Below are positions 7,461 to 15,606 of a stretch of DNA of 64,000 nucleotides, piece after piece (position 1 is the stretch's first letter; every line of letters begins with the position of its first letter). The notes below the pieces were generated by a model. That model searched no databases and was not told the origin of the DNA. It saw only the letters and a list, made by a program, of their open reading frames with translations. The stretch covers positions 186,001 through 250,000 of the forward strand of contig CAKSWT010000002.1 in assembly GCA_934512135.1 (NCBI GenBank), in the 5' to 3' direction. The DNA comes from an uncultured Oscillospiraceae bacterium. Its GTDB lineage: Bacteria; Bacillota; Clostridia; Oscillospirales; Oscillospiraceae. Made by a program: the position numbers and the translations under genes.

Positions 7461-8981
7461 ATGAAACATCTGACCTGTGACATTGTTGTGATCGGCGGCG
7501 GCGGAAGCGGCCTTGTGGCCGGCTGCCGTGGGGCACATCTGGGAAAATCCGTGATTGTTTTGGAAAAGGACAAAAAGGCTCTGGGCGGCGGTATGAATAT
7601 GGCCTCCACCATGCGAACCTTCGGCAGCAAGTGGCAGAAGGAGCGAAATCTGCCGGACACATCTATGCTGTATCTCCGCAATCGCATGGACGAGACCTTC
7701 TGGCGCATTGACCGAAAGCTCGCCAGCAATGTCATCCGGGGCACCGGCACCTTTTTCGATTGGTTCTGCGAGGTTGCCCCCAAGGAGGTCATTGACCAGT
7801 TCGTGGTGGGGCGGTATGTATTTGACGAGGAGGAGGACGGACCTCTGGGGCCCCAGGCCGGTGGACATCACGAGGGCGCCCACGGCAAGGGCGGCGGACG
7901 GCTGATTGTGGAAACCACCGCCCAGTTGATTCCCCAGCTGGGCGGTCAGATTCTGATGGACGCAGTTACCCAGGAGATCCGTACGGAGCACGGAAAGGTT
8001 ACCGGTGTTCGGGTGATTCAAGGGGGAGAGGAGCTGGAGATCGACTGCAAGGCGGTGATTCTGGCCTCCGGCAGCTGGATTCGCAATCAGGAGCAGGTAA
8101 AGAAATACTACCCGGAGCTGGCTGCGGCCCAGCCCTATATGGGTGAGAGTCCCCATATGAGCTGGAACTACACCGGCGACGGCCTAAAGCTGGCAGAGCA
8201 GGCTGGGGCATTGATGGATGACAAGAACCGGACCATCCGTATGATGGGCCCCATGACCATGTGTCAGAGCCGGGTCATGGGCGACATGTCCAATTCCGCC
8301 TACGTCATCTACGTCAATCAGAATGCCAAGCGTTACATCTGCGAGGGCTCTCAGCTCCGTATGGGCGTCTTTGATTCCGGCTCCGTGCAGGTGGAGCAGC
8401 CCGAGGGCAAGGTCTATGTGATCTTCGACGAAAGCGCCCTGGAGCACACCATTGCCGACGGAGATAATCAGCCTCAGCCCCAGCTGGCTATGCCCTTTGG
8501 CGCCAGCCATTTCCCGAAAACCATGGAGGAGGCCCATGAGGATATCGACCCCGCCTTGGAGAAGCATGACGGCGTCCTCTTCCGGGCAGATACCATAGAA
8601 GCCCTTGCCCAGGAGATTGGTCTGGACCCGGCGGCACTGAAGGAGACCGTGGACACCTACAATCAATACTGTCAGGAGGGAATGGACTGGGATTGCTACA
8701 AGCCCACGGAGTGGATGCAGCCCATGACCAAAGCCCCCTTCTATGCCGTGAAGGCGTCCCTGGGAACGGACGGTGCCTTTGGCGGTGTGGAGATCGATGC
8801 GCATATGCGGGCCAAGGCCCAATCCGGCGGCGTGGTGGAAGGATTGTATGTGACGGGGGATCTGGCCTCCGGTCGGTTTATCAATATGGCCGGCATTAAA
8901 AAGCAGATCATCAACGACATGTCCTTTGCACTCTCCAGTGGATTCCTGGCCGCAGAGGACGCCGCAGCCTATATAGGATAA
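7461..8981 (+). CDS. FAD-dependent fumarate-reductase-like flavoprotein
   Basis: This 506-residue flavoprotein belongs to the fumarate reductase/succinate dehydrogenase flavoprotein superfamily (FAD_binding_2). The FAD-binding Rossmann motif is DIVVIGGGGSGLVAG at residues 7-21, followed by VIVLEKDKK. The substrate-domain and FAD C-terminal motifs are GTDGAFGGVEIDAHM and GLYVTGDLASGRFINM. No signal peptide, heme motif or Fe-S motif is present, so electrons must come from a partner or NAD(P)H. Such enzymes reduce activated double bonds in many gut anaerobes. It is monocistronic, with AGGAGGG ahead of ATG 7461 and a terminator behind. The substrate is unknown. It resembles the flavoprotein at 13874-15541 but lacks its ferredoxin domain. 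Confidence 0.88.
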   Translation: MKHLTCDIVVIGGGGSGLVAGCRGAHLGKSVIVLEKDKKALGGGMNMASTMRTFGSKWQKERNLPDTSMLYLRNRMDETFWRIDRKLASNVIRGTGTFFDWFCEVAPKEVIDQFVVGRYVFDEEEDGPLGPQAGGHHEGAHGKGGGRLIVETTAQLIPQLGGQILMDAVTQEIRTEHGKVTGVRVIQGGEELEIDCKAVILASGSWIRNQEQVKKYYPELAAAQPYMGESPHMSWNYTGDGLKLAEQAGALMDDKNRTIRMMGPMTMCQSRVMGDMSNSAYVIYVNQNAKRYICEGSQLRMGVFDSGSVQVEQPEGKVYVIFDESALEHTIADGDNQPQPQLAMPFGASHFPKTMEEAHEDIDPALEKHDGVLFRADTIEALAQEIGLDPAALKETVDTYNQYCQEGMDWDCYKPTEWMQPMTKAPFYAVKASLGTDGAFGGVEIDAHMRAKAQSGGVVEGLYVTGDLASGRFINMAGIKKQIINDMSFALSSGFLAAEDAAAYIG

Positions 8982-8992
8982 TTCGTCTCTTT

Positions 8993-9021
8993 CCCCCGGA
9001 TGACTTCATCCGGGGGATTTT
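8993..9021 (+). terminator. Intrinsic terminator after the flavoprotein gene
   Basis: A perfect 10-bp stem CCCCCGGATG / CATCCGGGGG with loop ACTT is followed by ATTTTCCTT. Confidence 0.88.
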
Positions 9022-9092
9022 CCTTGTGATTTTCCGGAAAAGATAGTATGATAGTACCTGCCACAGCGCATGCTACAAAAAGGAGTCATGAA

Positions 9093-9392
9093 ATGGATAC
9101 AACGTTTACAGAGGAGCTGCTTCGGCAGCTAAAGCAGGCAGAGGACGTCACCGGTGTTTCGGAGCCTCGCCTGGCAGAGCAGGCGAGGGCGCAGGGCGGC
9201 GTCCGGGCTGTTCGGGAATATCTCCGCCGAGGACAGGTCTCCCGGCAGTTTTTGCCCCTGAAGGAGAAGGGGAGACTGGAGCTTAGTCCGGAGAACCTGG
9301 TGATTCAGGGAAAGTACGCCGCGCTTTTTTCCGATGAGGAGGTCAATGCCTGCCTGGATGCCCTGTTGGAGGCAGGATTCTTCCGGCGATAA
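9093..9392 (+). CDS. Uncharacterised 99-aa protein
   Basis: I do not recognise a family. The start ATG at 9093 is preceded by AAAAAGGAG. A longer frame from 9048 has no ribosome site. The protein is charged and helical in pattern: an N-terminal region rich in Gln, Glu and Arg, then LSPENLVIQGKYAALFSDEEVNACLDALLEAGF. No Cys, membrane helix or nuclease motif is seen. It stands alone between a terminator and the htrA promoter. It could be a small DNA- or protein-binding factor, but nothing in the sequence decides this. Confidence 0.65.
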   Translation: MDTTFTEELLRQLKQAEDVTGVSEPRLAEQARAQGGVRAVREYLRRGQVSRQFLPLKEKGRLELSPENLVIQGKYAALFSDEEVNACLDALLEAGFFRR

Positions 9393-9427
9393 TCGGCCAA
9401 TATTTTTCCTTTTTGTTCAAATATCGT

Positions 9428-9456
9428 TTGGACAATGGTCATACTTTGGACATAAT
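9428..9456 (+). promoter_or_regulatory. Sigma-A promoter of the HtrA gene
   Basis: TTGGAC, a 17-base spacer, then CATAAT. The spacing and near-consensus hexamers fit a vegetative promoter about 50 bases ahead of the htrA start. Confidence 0.65.
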
Positions 9457-9510
9457 TAGAAATTACTATATGGTCATAAGAAATAAATCCTTACAAGGAG
9501 TGAAAATAGT

Positions 9511-10971
9511 ATGAGCAACGAATACGATTTTGACAACACCCAGCGTACGGAGGGGACAGCTGATTCTAACCCCCAGGAATCCGGCGCTTATCACTATACT
9601 GCCAGCACCATTCCCAGCGGACAGGACACCGCCGGTCCGGGCTACACCCCCTCCGGGGGAAATGTTCCGCCGCACAATCCCATGAGCGGCTATAATGTCA
9701 CCCCGCCGCAGCCGCAAAAAAAGAACGGTGGTGGAAAGCGAGTGGTGGCCATCGCCATTGTATGCGCCCTGATTGGCGGAATCGGCGGCGGCGCTGCCGT
9801 TGGCTTGGGCCTCAGATCAGCGGTCACCTCCTCTGATACGGCGGTTACCGCTGAGGATGAGTCTGAGGACACGGAGGCCCCAGGGAACGAGAACATCAAC
9901 AACACAGTCATTAACGTAAAAACCAACGCACAGTCCACCAGCATGACTCCCCAGGACGTCTATGAGAAATATGTCAATGCAGTGGTCGCCATCTCCAATG
10001 AGGGAACCACCACCAACGTCTTCGGTCAGGTTTCGGAGACGGCCTCCTCCGGCAGCGGCTTTATCATCTCCGAGGACGGCTACATCGTCACAAACAACCA
10101 TGTGGTGGCCGATGCCCAGAAGCTGACCGTCACCATGACCAACGGGGAGGAATATGACGCCACCGTCATTGGTGCAGATTCCGAGAACGATGTTGCCCTG
10201 ATTAAGATCGACGCCACGGGCCTTCCCACTGTCTCCATTGGTGACTCAGACAGCATTGAGGTGGGCGGTCAGGTCTGCGCCATCGGCAACCCCTTGGGTG
10301 AGCTGACAAATACCCTCACGGTGGGGTATGTCTCCGCCCTGGACCGTGAGATCAATGAAAACGGCACGCCGATCAATATGTTCCAGACAGACTGCGCCAT
10401 TAACGCCGGAAACTCCGGTGGTCCCATCTTCGATATGCACGGCAACGTCATTGGAATTACCACCGCAAAATACTCCTCCAACGGCTATTCCAATGCGGCC
10501 TCCATTGAAGGCATCGGCTTCTGCATTCCCTCCAACGACGCCATGGACATTGTCAGTGACCTTTTGAAGTATGGCTACGTCAAGGGCCGTCCCTCTCTGG
10601 GCATCACCTGCCAGGCCATCTCCTCTACGGTGACCCAGTATTATAATCTGCCCACCGGTATCTATGTAAACAGCGTCTCCGCCGACAGTGCCGCAGAAAA
10701 GGCCGGCATTGAGCAGGGAGACATTATCACGGCAGTGGATGGCACTGAGGTCAACAGCGTGACCGACTTCAAGGCCCTGCTGAAGAACTATTCCGCCGGA
10801 GATACTGCCACGCTGACGGTGTACCGCAGCGCTTCCGCGGGAACCGTAGATATTTCCATCACCTTTGATGAAAAGACCAACGCCGCCAGCGCCAGCACGG
10901 ATACGCAGCAGCAGGAGCAACAGCAGCAGGAACAGGAGCTGTTCCCCTTCAACCCCGGTGATATGTCTTAA
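9511..10971 (+). CDS. htrA: HtrA/DegP-type membrane-anchored serine protease
   Basis: This 486-residue S1C protease degrades or refolds misfolded proteins outside the membrane. A Pro/Gly/Asn-rich cytosolic tail (1-70) precedes one membrane helix (VVAIAIVCALIGGIGGGAA, about 77-100). The chymotrypsin-fold protease domain (about 145-350) carries the triad His in VTNNHVVAD, Asp in SENDVALIKID and Ser in INAGNSGGPIFD. One PDZ domain follows (about 355-450, with GDIITAVDGTEV). The C terminus is Gln-rich. ATG 9511 has AAGGAGTG ahead, and a strong terminator follows, so it is monocistronic. Bacillus homologues are stress-induced, but no CssR-type site was identified here. Confidence 0.94.
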   Translation: MSNEYDFDNTQRTEGTADSNPQESGAYHYTASTIPSGQDTAGPGYTPSGGNVPPHNPMSGYNVTPPQPQKKNGGGKRVVAIAIVCALIGGIGGGAAVGLGLRSAVTSSDTAVTAEDESEDTEAPGNENINNTVINVKTNAQSTSMTPQDVYEKYVNAVVAISNEGTTTNVFGQVSETASSGSGFIISEDGYIVTNNHVVADAQKLTVTMTNGEEYDATVIGADSENDVALIKIDATGLPTVSIGDSDSIEVGGQVCAIGNPLGELTNTLTVGYVSALDREINENGTPINMFQTDCAINAGNSGGPIFDMHGNVIGITTAKYSSNGYSNAASIEGIGFCIPSNDAMDIVSDLLKYGYVKGRPSLGITCQAISSTVTQYYNLPTGIYVNSVSADSAAEKAGIEQGDIITAVDGTEVNSVTDFKALLKNYSAGDTATLTVYRSASAGTVDISITFDEKTNAASASTDTQQQEQQQQEQELFPFNPGDMS

Positions 10972-10981
10972 TGGATGATAC

Positions 10982-11022
10982 AAAAGCCCTGGCTTGTCTT
11001 GGTGACAGGCCAGGGCTTTTTA
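10982..11022 (+). terminator. Intrinsic terminator after htrA
   Basis: A 17-bp stem (AAAAGCCCTGGCTTGTC / GACAGGCCAGGGCTTTT, one G-T pair) with a 5-base loop, ending in a run of five T. Confidence 0.92.
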
Positions 11023-11025
11023 ACT

Positions 11026-11040
11026 ATAACCATAGGTTAT
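11026..11040. promoter_or_regulatory. LysR-type operator upstream of the SnoaL operon
   Basis: The palindrome ATAAC-CATAG-GTTAT has the T-N11-A form of LysR operators. It is centred about 63 bases before the predicted start of transcription, where LysR activators usually bind. The same half-sites with the same 5-base gap occur at 17672-17686 and 18778-18792. It begins a few bases after the htrA terminator. Confidence 0.75.
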
Positions 11041-11059
11041 TCTCCTTAGAAAACTGGTA

Positions 11060-11089
11060 TTGGAACCGAAGAAGTTCCTGCGATATAAT
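11060..11089 (+). promoter_or_regulatory. Promoter of the SnoaL-like operon
   Basis: TTGGAA, 18 bases, TATAAT. The -10 is perfect and the -35 is weak, as expected for an activator-dependent promoter. The LysR-type box lies just upstream. Confidence 0.6.
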
Positions 11090-11140
11090 AACGATGACGG
11101 ATTATTGGTCCGAACATAGCTCAATGAAAGGAGAAATCAT

Positions 11141-11860
11141 ATGAGTTCGATCCTTCAGCGCACCGAACGGTTTGAAGACCGCCGTGAGATCAAGAATGTC
11201 ATGGGCAAATATGTGACCAGCTGCCTGCTCTGCCGGGAAGACACCCTGGTGGACACGCTGTTTTGCAGCCGGGATGACATCAGTGTGGGATTCAACAACG
11301 GATATTATGTGGGACGGGAGGCAGTCAAGGAGTATTTTGACGCCGTCTGCCGTGCCACCGCCAAGAAGTCCAAATGCCTGCAGAAGATTTTTCCGGAGCA
11401 GCTGGGCAAGCTCTCCGACGAGGAGCTTTACGGCGTCGGCCCCTTTAAGGCGGAGCCGCTGACCAGCTTCTATATGCAGGAGGCGGAGGACATGCAGACT
11501 GCCAAGGCCATCTGGATGGTAGAGGGCTCCATTACCGATATCACGGAAAAGGGACCGATTTCCAACTGGGCCTGGGGCTACTATGCCGCCGACTTCATCA
11601 AGGAGGACGGCCAGATGAAGCTGTGGCATGTGCTCCGTATTGAGGAGACCTACAGCCCCAATGGCACGGACTGGGGCAAGCCGGAGGACAAGTATCCGCC
11701 GCTGCCTGAGTTTGCGGAGCTAAAGGACGTGACACTTCCCGGGCCGAACCATCCCATGGAGGTTCACACCCCTTACAGTGCTTCCCGGGGCCCTGCACAG
11801 CCTCCCAGACTGCCTGAGCCCTATACCACCTTTGCTGAGACCTTCAGCTACGGCATTTGA
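11141..11860 (+). CDS. SnoaL/NTF2-like protein 1 of three
   Basis: This 239-residue protein has the alpha+beta cone pattern of the SnoaL/NTF2 superfamily, which includes polyketide cyclases, ketosteroid isomerase and the bile-acid dehydratase BaiE. The N-terminal helix reads RFEDRREIKNVMGKYVTSC, then FNNGYYVGREAVKEYF. The closing strands read WAWGYYAADFIKEDGQMKLW. The family is often about 130-170 residues; here a Pro-rich tail of about 70 residues is added, ending LPEPYTTFAETFSYG. ATG 11141 follows AAAGGAG. It is the first gene of a three-gene operon under a LysR-type box. A lyase, isomerase or binding role is inferred; the substrate is unknown. Confidence 0.8.
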   Translation: MSSILQRTERFEDRREIKNVMGKYVTSCLLCREDTLVDTLFCSRDDISVGFNNGYYVGREAVKEYFDAVCRATAKKSKCLQKIFPEQLGKLSDEELYGVGPFKAEPLTSFYMQEAEDMQTAKAIWMVEGSITDITEKGPISNWAWGYYAADFIKEDGQMKLWHVLRIEETYSPNGTDWGKPEDKYPPLPEFAELKDVTLPGPNHPMEVHTPYSASRGPAQPPRLPEPYTTFAETFSYGI

Positions 11861-11877
11861 AAAGGAGGGTTACAACT

Positions 11878-12699
11878 ATGGTGATTGATTGGACAACCAA
11901 GAAGAGCCCCGCGTGGTTTGAGCACAATGTGCCCAAGCATTATCCGCTGCCTCGGAAAAACGACGAGGATCTGCTCCAGATGGTAGAGGACATTGAGGAA
12001 GTGCGTGACCTGATGGGTCTGCGCTCCTACTATCAGGCCGCCGATCTCCGTCAGAAGGAGCTGGACGAGCTGTGGGTTTCCCACCCGATTCATGCCGCAA
12101 AGGCCAGCTTTGGTGCCAACTGGGGCTATTACTACGGCAAATCCGAGATTCAGCGCTGGTATGTAGACGAGTTCCGTGCCAAGCGTGTGGAGCAGATGAA
12201 GGTCTACGCCAAGGAGCAGGGTCTGGCGGAAAGCGACGACCTGCTGGGCGCCGGTTCCATGGTGATGTTCCCTATGTCCACCTCCCTGGTGCGTATTGCC
12301 GCAGACGGGCAGAGCGCCAAGGGCATCTGGTACTCCATTGGCCAGCAGACCGATCTGCAGCCCGACGGCACTGCCCAGGGACAGTGGCAGTACAACAAGG
12401 TCTGTGCCGACTTCGTCAAGGAGGACGGCAAGTTTAAAATCTACCACATTGTCTGTGCCAACGATCAGAACTATGAGGCTGGCACTGCCTATGAGGCTGA
12501 CACCTACATTGCCCCTGAGGACGACATGATGCGCAAGGAGTTTGGCACACCTACCATCCCCATGAACGTCCACGACAACACCTATAACTGGGCTGATAAT
12601 TATCCGCCTATGCCGGAGCCCTACGACACCCTGACGCTGGAGAACAGCTACGGCCCCGAAGGCCATCCCATGCTGAAAGGAGGCTTCTGCCATGAATAA
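11878..12699 (+). CDS. SnoaL/NTF2-like protein 2 of three
   Basis: This is a 273-residue paralogue of the preceding protein, with ATG at 11878 and AAGGAGGG ahead; a longer frame from 11857 lacks a site. Shared features are DIEEVRDLMGLRSYYQAADLRQ at the N-terminal helix, ANWGYYYGKSEIQRWYVDEF, the strand pair QWQYNKVCADFVKEDGKFKIYH, and the tail PPMPEPYDTLTLENSYG. The stretch LWVSHPIHAAKASFG offers a His at the place where NTF2-fold enzymes carry catalytic residues, but no function is proven. It lies 17 bases after gene 1 and overlaps gene 3 by 8 bases, so the products are probably made together and may form a mixed complex. Confidence 0.8.
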   Translation: MVIDWTTKKSPAWFEHNVPKHYPLPRKNDEDLLQMVEDIEEVRDLMGLRSYYQAADLRQKELDELWVSHPIHAAKASFGANWGYYYGKSEIQRWYVDEFRAKRVEQMKVYAKEQGLAESDDLLGAGSMVMFPMSTSLVRIAADGQSAKGIWYSIGQQTDLQPDGTAQGQWQYNKVCADFVKEDGKFKIYHIVCANDQNYEAGTAYEADTYIAPEDDMMRKEFGTPTIPMNVHDNTYNWADNYPPMPEPYDTLTLENSYGPEGHPMLKGGFCHE

Positions 12700-13549
12700 G
12701 AACCTTTCCCTCAGCCAGAGAATCTGGAACTGCGCAGCCTCTCAGGAGGCGGAGTTCGTCCATGCCACCCATACCTATCTTCACGCCAAAGCCTTCGCCA
12801 CCGAGGAGTGGAGCCAGATCTGGTCACAGCGGGATGACGTGAGCTGGGCCCATGCCTTTGGCCGGATGCGCGGCTTTAAGTCCGTGTGGAACGGTTCTGT
12901 GACGCTCTACGACGTAAAGGCCACTGAGCGTTTCCAGAAGAACTACGAGGCCATGCCGGAAATCGGCGGCTTCGATATCCGTCCGCTTATGGAGCTGTCT
13001 CTCCACAGCCTGGCCACAGACATTGTGGAGGTAGCAGACGATGGAAAAACGGCCCGGGCCTTCTTCCTGACTCCCGGTGTGATCTCCGGCGCAGTAGGCG
13101 ACAACGGCAAGCGCCGCTGCAGCGGTCTGTGGGAGCGGTACGGCGCTGATTTTGTGTTTGAACATGGCTGCTGGCTGTTCCTCCACGAGCAGGTTTGCCC
13201 GGATATGGGCATCGGCTGTGACGCAGGAAACCCCGGTATGGAAAACTATCTGCGCACCAAAAACGGCGGCGCAGGTGGCCCCGGTGGTCCCGGCGGTCCT
13301 GGCGGTCCTGGTGGCCCCGGTGGCCCTGGCGGTCCCGGAGGCCCCGACGCCCCTGTGGGTCCCGACGGAAAGGTCATTGGCACGCCTCCCAGTGCGCCCG
13401 GCGGCGGACTTCGCACCATGCCTGCCTGCGAGGACGCTGGTCCTCTGCACAACAACTGGAGCGTCACCCAGACTGTCCAGAATACGGTGCCCTGGCCGGT
13501 TCCCTACGCCACGCTGGATGACAACAACACCTACACAAAGAGCAAATAA
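12692..13549 (+). CDS. SnoaL/NTF2-like protein 3 with collagen-like GGP repeat
   Basis: This is a 285-residue third paralogue. The NTF2-like region spans about residues 10-180 (SQEAEFVHATHTYLHAKAF at the N-terminal helix; LWERYGADFVFEHGCWLF in the strands). Eight consecutive Gly-Gly-Pro triplets follow (13274-13345), with further Gly/Pro-rich sequence, then a tail VPWPVPYATLDDNNTY that matches the tails of proteins 1 and 2. The GGP run sits between fold and tail. Codons in the run vary, so it is not a recent simple DNA expansion. ATG 12692 has AAAGGAGG ahead. A terminator follows the stop. The role of the repeat is unknown; it may be a rigid spacer or an oligomerisation element. Confidence 0.78.
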   Translation: MNKNLSLSQRIWNCAASQEAEFVHATHTYLHAKAFATEEWSQIWSQRDDVSWAHAFGRMRGFKSVWNGSVTLYDVKATERFQKNYEAMPEIGGFDIRPLMELSLHSLATDIVEVADDGKTARAFFLTPGVISGAVGDNGKRRCSGLWERYGADFVFEHGCWLFLHEQVCPDMGIGCDAGNPGMENYLRTKNGGAGGPGGPGGPGGPGGPGGPGGPGGPDAPVGPDGKVIGTPPSAPGGGLRTMPACEDAGPLHNNWSVTQTVQNTVPWPVPYATLDDNNTYTKSK

Positions 13550-13554
13550 CATGG

Positions 13555-13583
13555 TTGCCCGGAGCAAATGCTCCGGGCAATTT
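13555..13583 (+). terminator. Terminator of the SnoaL operon; left copy of a duplicated hairpin
   Basis: The stem TTGCCCGGAGC / GCTCCGGGCAA (loop AAAT) is followed by TTT. The same 29 bases recur at 13785-13813 with two differences, on the other side of the inserted element. Confidence 0.85.
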
Positions 13584-13782
13584 AGACTGTCGAAAAAGCC
13601 TTCCGGCTTTTTCGACAAAGAAACTGCGGCCTGATGCGCGCATTTTTGTTCGCCTATAGCGCACAAAAGCCACACTTTCAGGCCGAGATGTATTTTCCGC
13701 CATGTACACGCCCCGGCGGAAAATGATTTGACTCTATTTCGCCGCTGCGGCGGCGAAACTCTACGAGGTTTTTTACAAGCTG
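13584..13782 (+). mobile_element. Multi-hairpin MITE-like element, copy 1
   Basis: This is a roughly 199-bp non-coding element made of successive hairpins: GTCGAAAAAGCC with its complement, an outer GGCCTGA/TTCAGGCC pair, ATTTTCCGCC / GGCGGAAAAT, and TTTCGCCGC / GCGGCGAAA. A reverse-oriented copy at 61669-61863 is about nine-tenths identical by eye. The ends are imperfect inverted repeats (TGTCGAAAAAGCC against TGTCAAAAAACC). It is flanked by direct copies of the local terminator. No transposase is encoded, so it would be non-autonomous. Short frames inside it are artefacts of the repeat. Confidence 0.75.
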
Positions 13783-13784
13783 GG

Positions 13785-13813
13785 TTGCTCGGAGCAAACG
13801 CTCCGGGCAATTT
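13785..13813 (+). terminator. Right copy of the duplicated SnoaL-operon terminator
   Basis: TTGCTCGGAGC / GCTCCGGGCAA hairpin followed by TTT. It matches 27 of 29 bases of 13555-13583. One stem position has become a G-T pair. It is best explained as a target-site duplication. Confidence 0.75.
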
Positions 13814-13815
13814 GC

Positions 13816-13854
13816 ATGTGGGCCCGGATGCCGCGTTGGCATCCGGGCCCACAT
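13816..13854 (-). terminator. Strong palindrome ending the flavoprotein/OYE operon
   Basis: A perfect 17-bp stem, ATGTGGGCCCGGATGCC and its complement, with a GCGTT loop, lies 20 bases beyond the stop of the minus-strand flavoprotein gene. The T-tract is poor on both strands, so it may act as a processing or pausing hairpin. Confidence 0.7.
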
Positions 13855-13873
13855 TTACATAGGGTGTCTTGTT

Positions 13874-15541
13874 TTATTCCGCCGGATGGGTCAAATACTC
13901 CGCAGCAGAGTTGCCGGCGGTGAAGCCGGATGCCACGGCCCAGCTCATCTCGTTGGTACACATCAGCCGATTATCTCCGGGGCCGGGAACCCTGACACAC
14001 CAGCCAGCGGCATTATCTCCGGTGGCGTAAAGACCGGGCAGGGGGGTACCGTCAGGCTTGAGGCCTTCCATCTTCTCGTTGACACGAATTCCGCCAAATG
14101 CGCCGTCGGTGGCCATTTTTCCGTAGATGGCGTAGAAGGGGGCGTTGCAAATAGGCCGCATGGTTTCTGGTTTTTTGCCGAACTGAGTATCTGTACCGGC
14201 AGCGCAGTCCGCATTGTATTTGTCAATGGTCTCCTGAAGTACCCCAGGATCCACCCCACATGCCTCGGCCAACGCTGCAATGGTATCAGCCTTCTTGAGC
14301 GGCGTATCCAGCTTCAGCTCAGCTTCAATCTCCTGGAGGTAATCCTTGTGAATCCATCCGTCGTTTCCGGCAATCAATCGGTCCGCAATGACCTTTAGGG
14401 TATCCGAATCCACAATGGCCCAGGAAGTGCGGCCAGGCTGACTGCCGATTTTTGCAGCGCCATTGGGGAAGAAGCTCTCATCATAGAAGCGTTTTCCGTT
14501 TTTGTTGACGGAGATGATCTCCGGCTCACAGGCAAACTTAAACAGGCAGAAGGAGAAGGGGTGGTGAACCGGACCAAAGAGGTTTACGGTGAAGTTGTCA
14601 TAGTCCACCCATGCACCGGCACTTTCTCCCAGAGACACAGCGTCACCGGTATTGGTGGGGGCTGCAAAGCGATGCACCGGCTCTGCGGTGGGATCCTCCG
14701 TCATAAACCAGGGCCAGTATTTTGCCAGCAGCTCATCATTCCAAGCGAAGCCTCCGGCGGAGACCACCACCGCATGACAGTGAATCAGAATTTCTCCGCC
14801 CTTGTCCTCTGCCAGAACACCGGTAATCCGGCCGTCCTTCGTCAGCAGCTTTTTTCCGCCTGTCCCGGTGAGAAGCTGGATTCCCAGCCTCGGGAACTGG
14901 TCCACCATGGTTTTAACCACAAAGCTCCCGCCCCGGCCAGGCCCAATGGCCTCGTCCCGACATTTCAGGTTAAAAAACGTCCGCTGCTTCAGGCCCACGG
15001 ATTTTCCGTCACCAAAGGGGGCAGGCTTTTCCACCCAATTGTCCTTGACTCCGTCCATGGTGAGCATCCAATCCGAAAATTCTTTAGGCGCCTTTTTTGC
15101 CACGTCCTGGATTTCCTTGGAGACCTGACCATGAAAGCGATCCCCGTCGGAGTTTCCGGGACCGCCGGGACCAGGTCCGGGCCCGTCCATCACCTCAAAG
15201 CCGGCGTACCAGGCGCTTCCGCCGTACTTTTCCGCTTTTTCCAGCACAATTACCTTTTTCCCGCTTTCCTCCGCCGCACGAACTGCGGCGATGGATCCGG
15301 AGCCGCCACATCCAATGACCACCAGGTCACAGGAAAGCTCCGTTCTGTCGTGATGGGAAACCTGTGGCGATTCCTCGGTGTTGCGGATTGCCCCTACGTT
15401 ACAAATGCGCTGACACAGTCCGCAGCCGAGGCATTTTTCCTGGTCAATTTCGTAGTGCGTCCCTTTGTAGTCGATGGCCCCTGCGGGACATTCCAGGGCG
15501 CAGTTATGGCAGCATAGGCAGCCGGTTCCAATAACGTACAT
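13874..15541 (-). CDS. Ferredoxin-domain FAD flavoprotein (fumarate-reductase-like)
   Basis: The 555-residue form starts at MYVIGTGCLCCHN (15541), with AAAGGAG eight bases ahead; ATG 15547 is too close to that site. Residues 8-65 hold two [4Fe-4S] motifs (CLCCHNCALECP and CLGCGLCQRICN). A fumarate-reductase-type FAD domain follows: LVVIGCGGSGSIAAVRA, VIVLEKAEKYGGSAWY, ATDGAFGGIRVNEKM and GLYATGDNAAGWCV. A Gly/Pro-rich insertion (GPGPGPGGPGNSDGD) lies after the first FAD motif. The ferredoxin domain can feed electrons to FAD, so reduction of an activated double bond is likely. It is the second gene of the operon with the OYE-type reductase, 65 bases downstream of it. The substrate is unknown. 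Confidence 0.87.
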   Translation of the reverse strand: MYVIGTGCLCCHNCALECPAGAIDYKGTHYEIDQEKCLGCGLCQRICNVGAIRNTEESPQVSHHDRTELSCDLVVIGCGGSGSIAAVRAAEESGKKVIVLEKAEKYGGSAWYAGFEVMDGPGPGPGGPGNSDGDRFHGQVSKEIQDVAKKAPKEFSDWMLTMDGVKDNWVEKPAPFGDGKSVGLKQRTFFNLKCRDEAIGPGRGGSFVVKTMVDQFPRLGIQLLTGTGGKKLLTKDGRITGVLAEDKGGEILIHCHAVVVSAGGFAWNDELLAKYWPWFMTEDPTAEPVHRFAAPTNTGDAVSLGESAGAWVDYDNFTVNLFGPVHHPFSFCLFKFACEPEIISVNKNGKRFYDESFFPNGAAKIGSQPGRTSWAIVDSDTLKVIADRLIAGNDGWIHKDYLQEIEAELKLDTPLKKADTIAALAEACGVDPGVLQETIDKYNADCAAGTDTQFGKKPETMRPICNAPFYAIYGKMATDGAFGGIRVNEKMEGLKPDGTPLPGLYATGDNAAGWCVRVPGPGDNRLMCTNEMSWAVASGFTAGNSAAEYLTHPAE

Positions 15542-15606
15542 CTCCATATCTCCTTTCGAAACAGGCCGGAGAATCTCTCCGGCCTGCAAATCATAGGACG
15601 GAAGGC

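Noticed and set aside
13464..13709. A short minus-strand frame with MYMAENTSRPESVAFVRY, and the similar frame at 61725-61919
   Set aside because: Both are translations of the repeated hairpin element. Changes between copies follow stem pairing, not codon structure.
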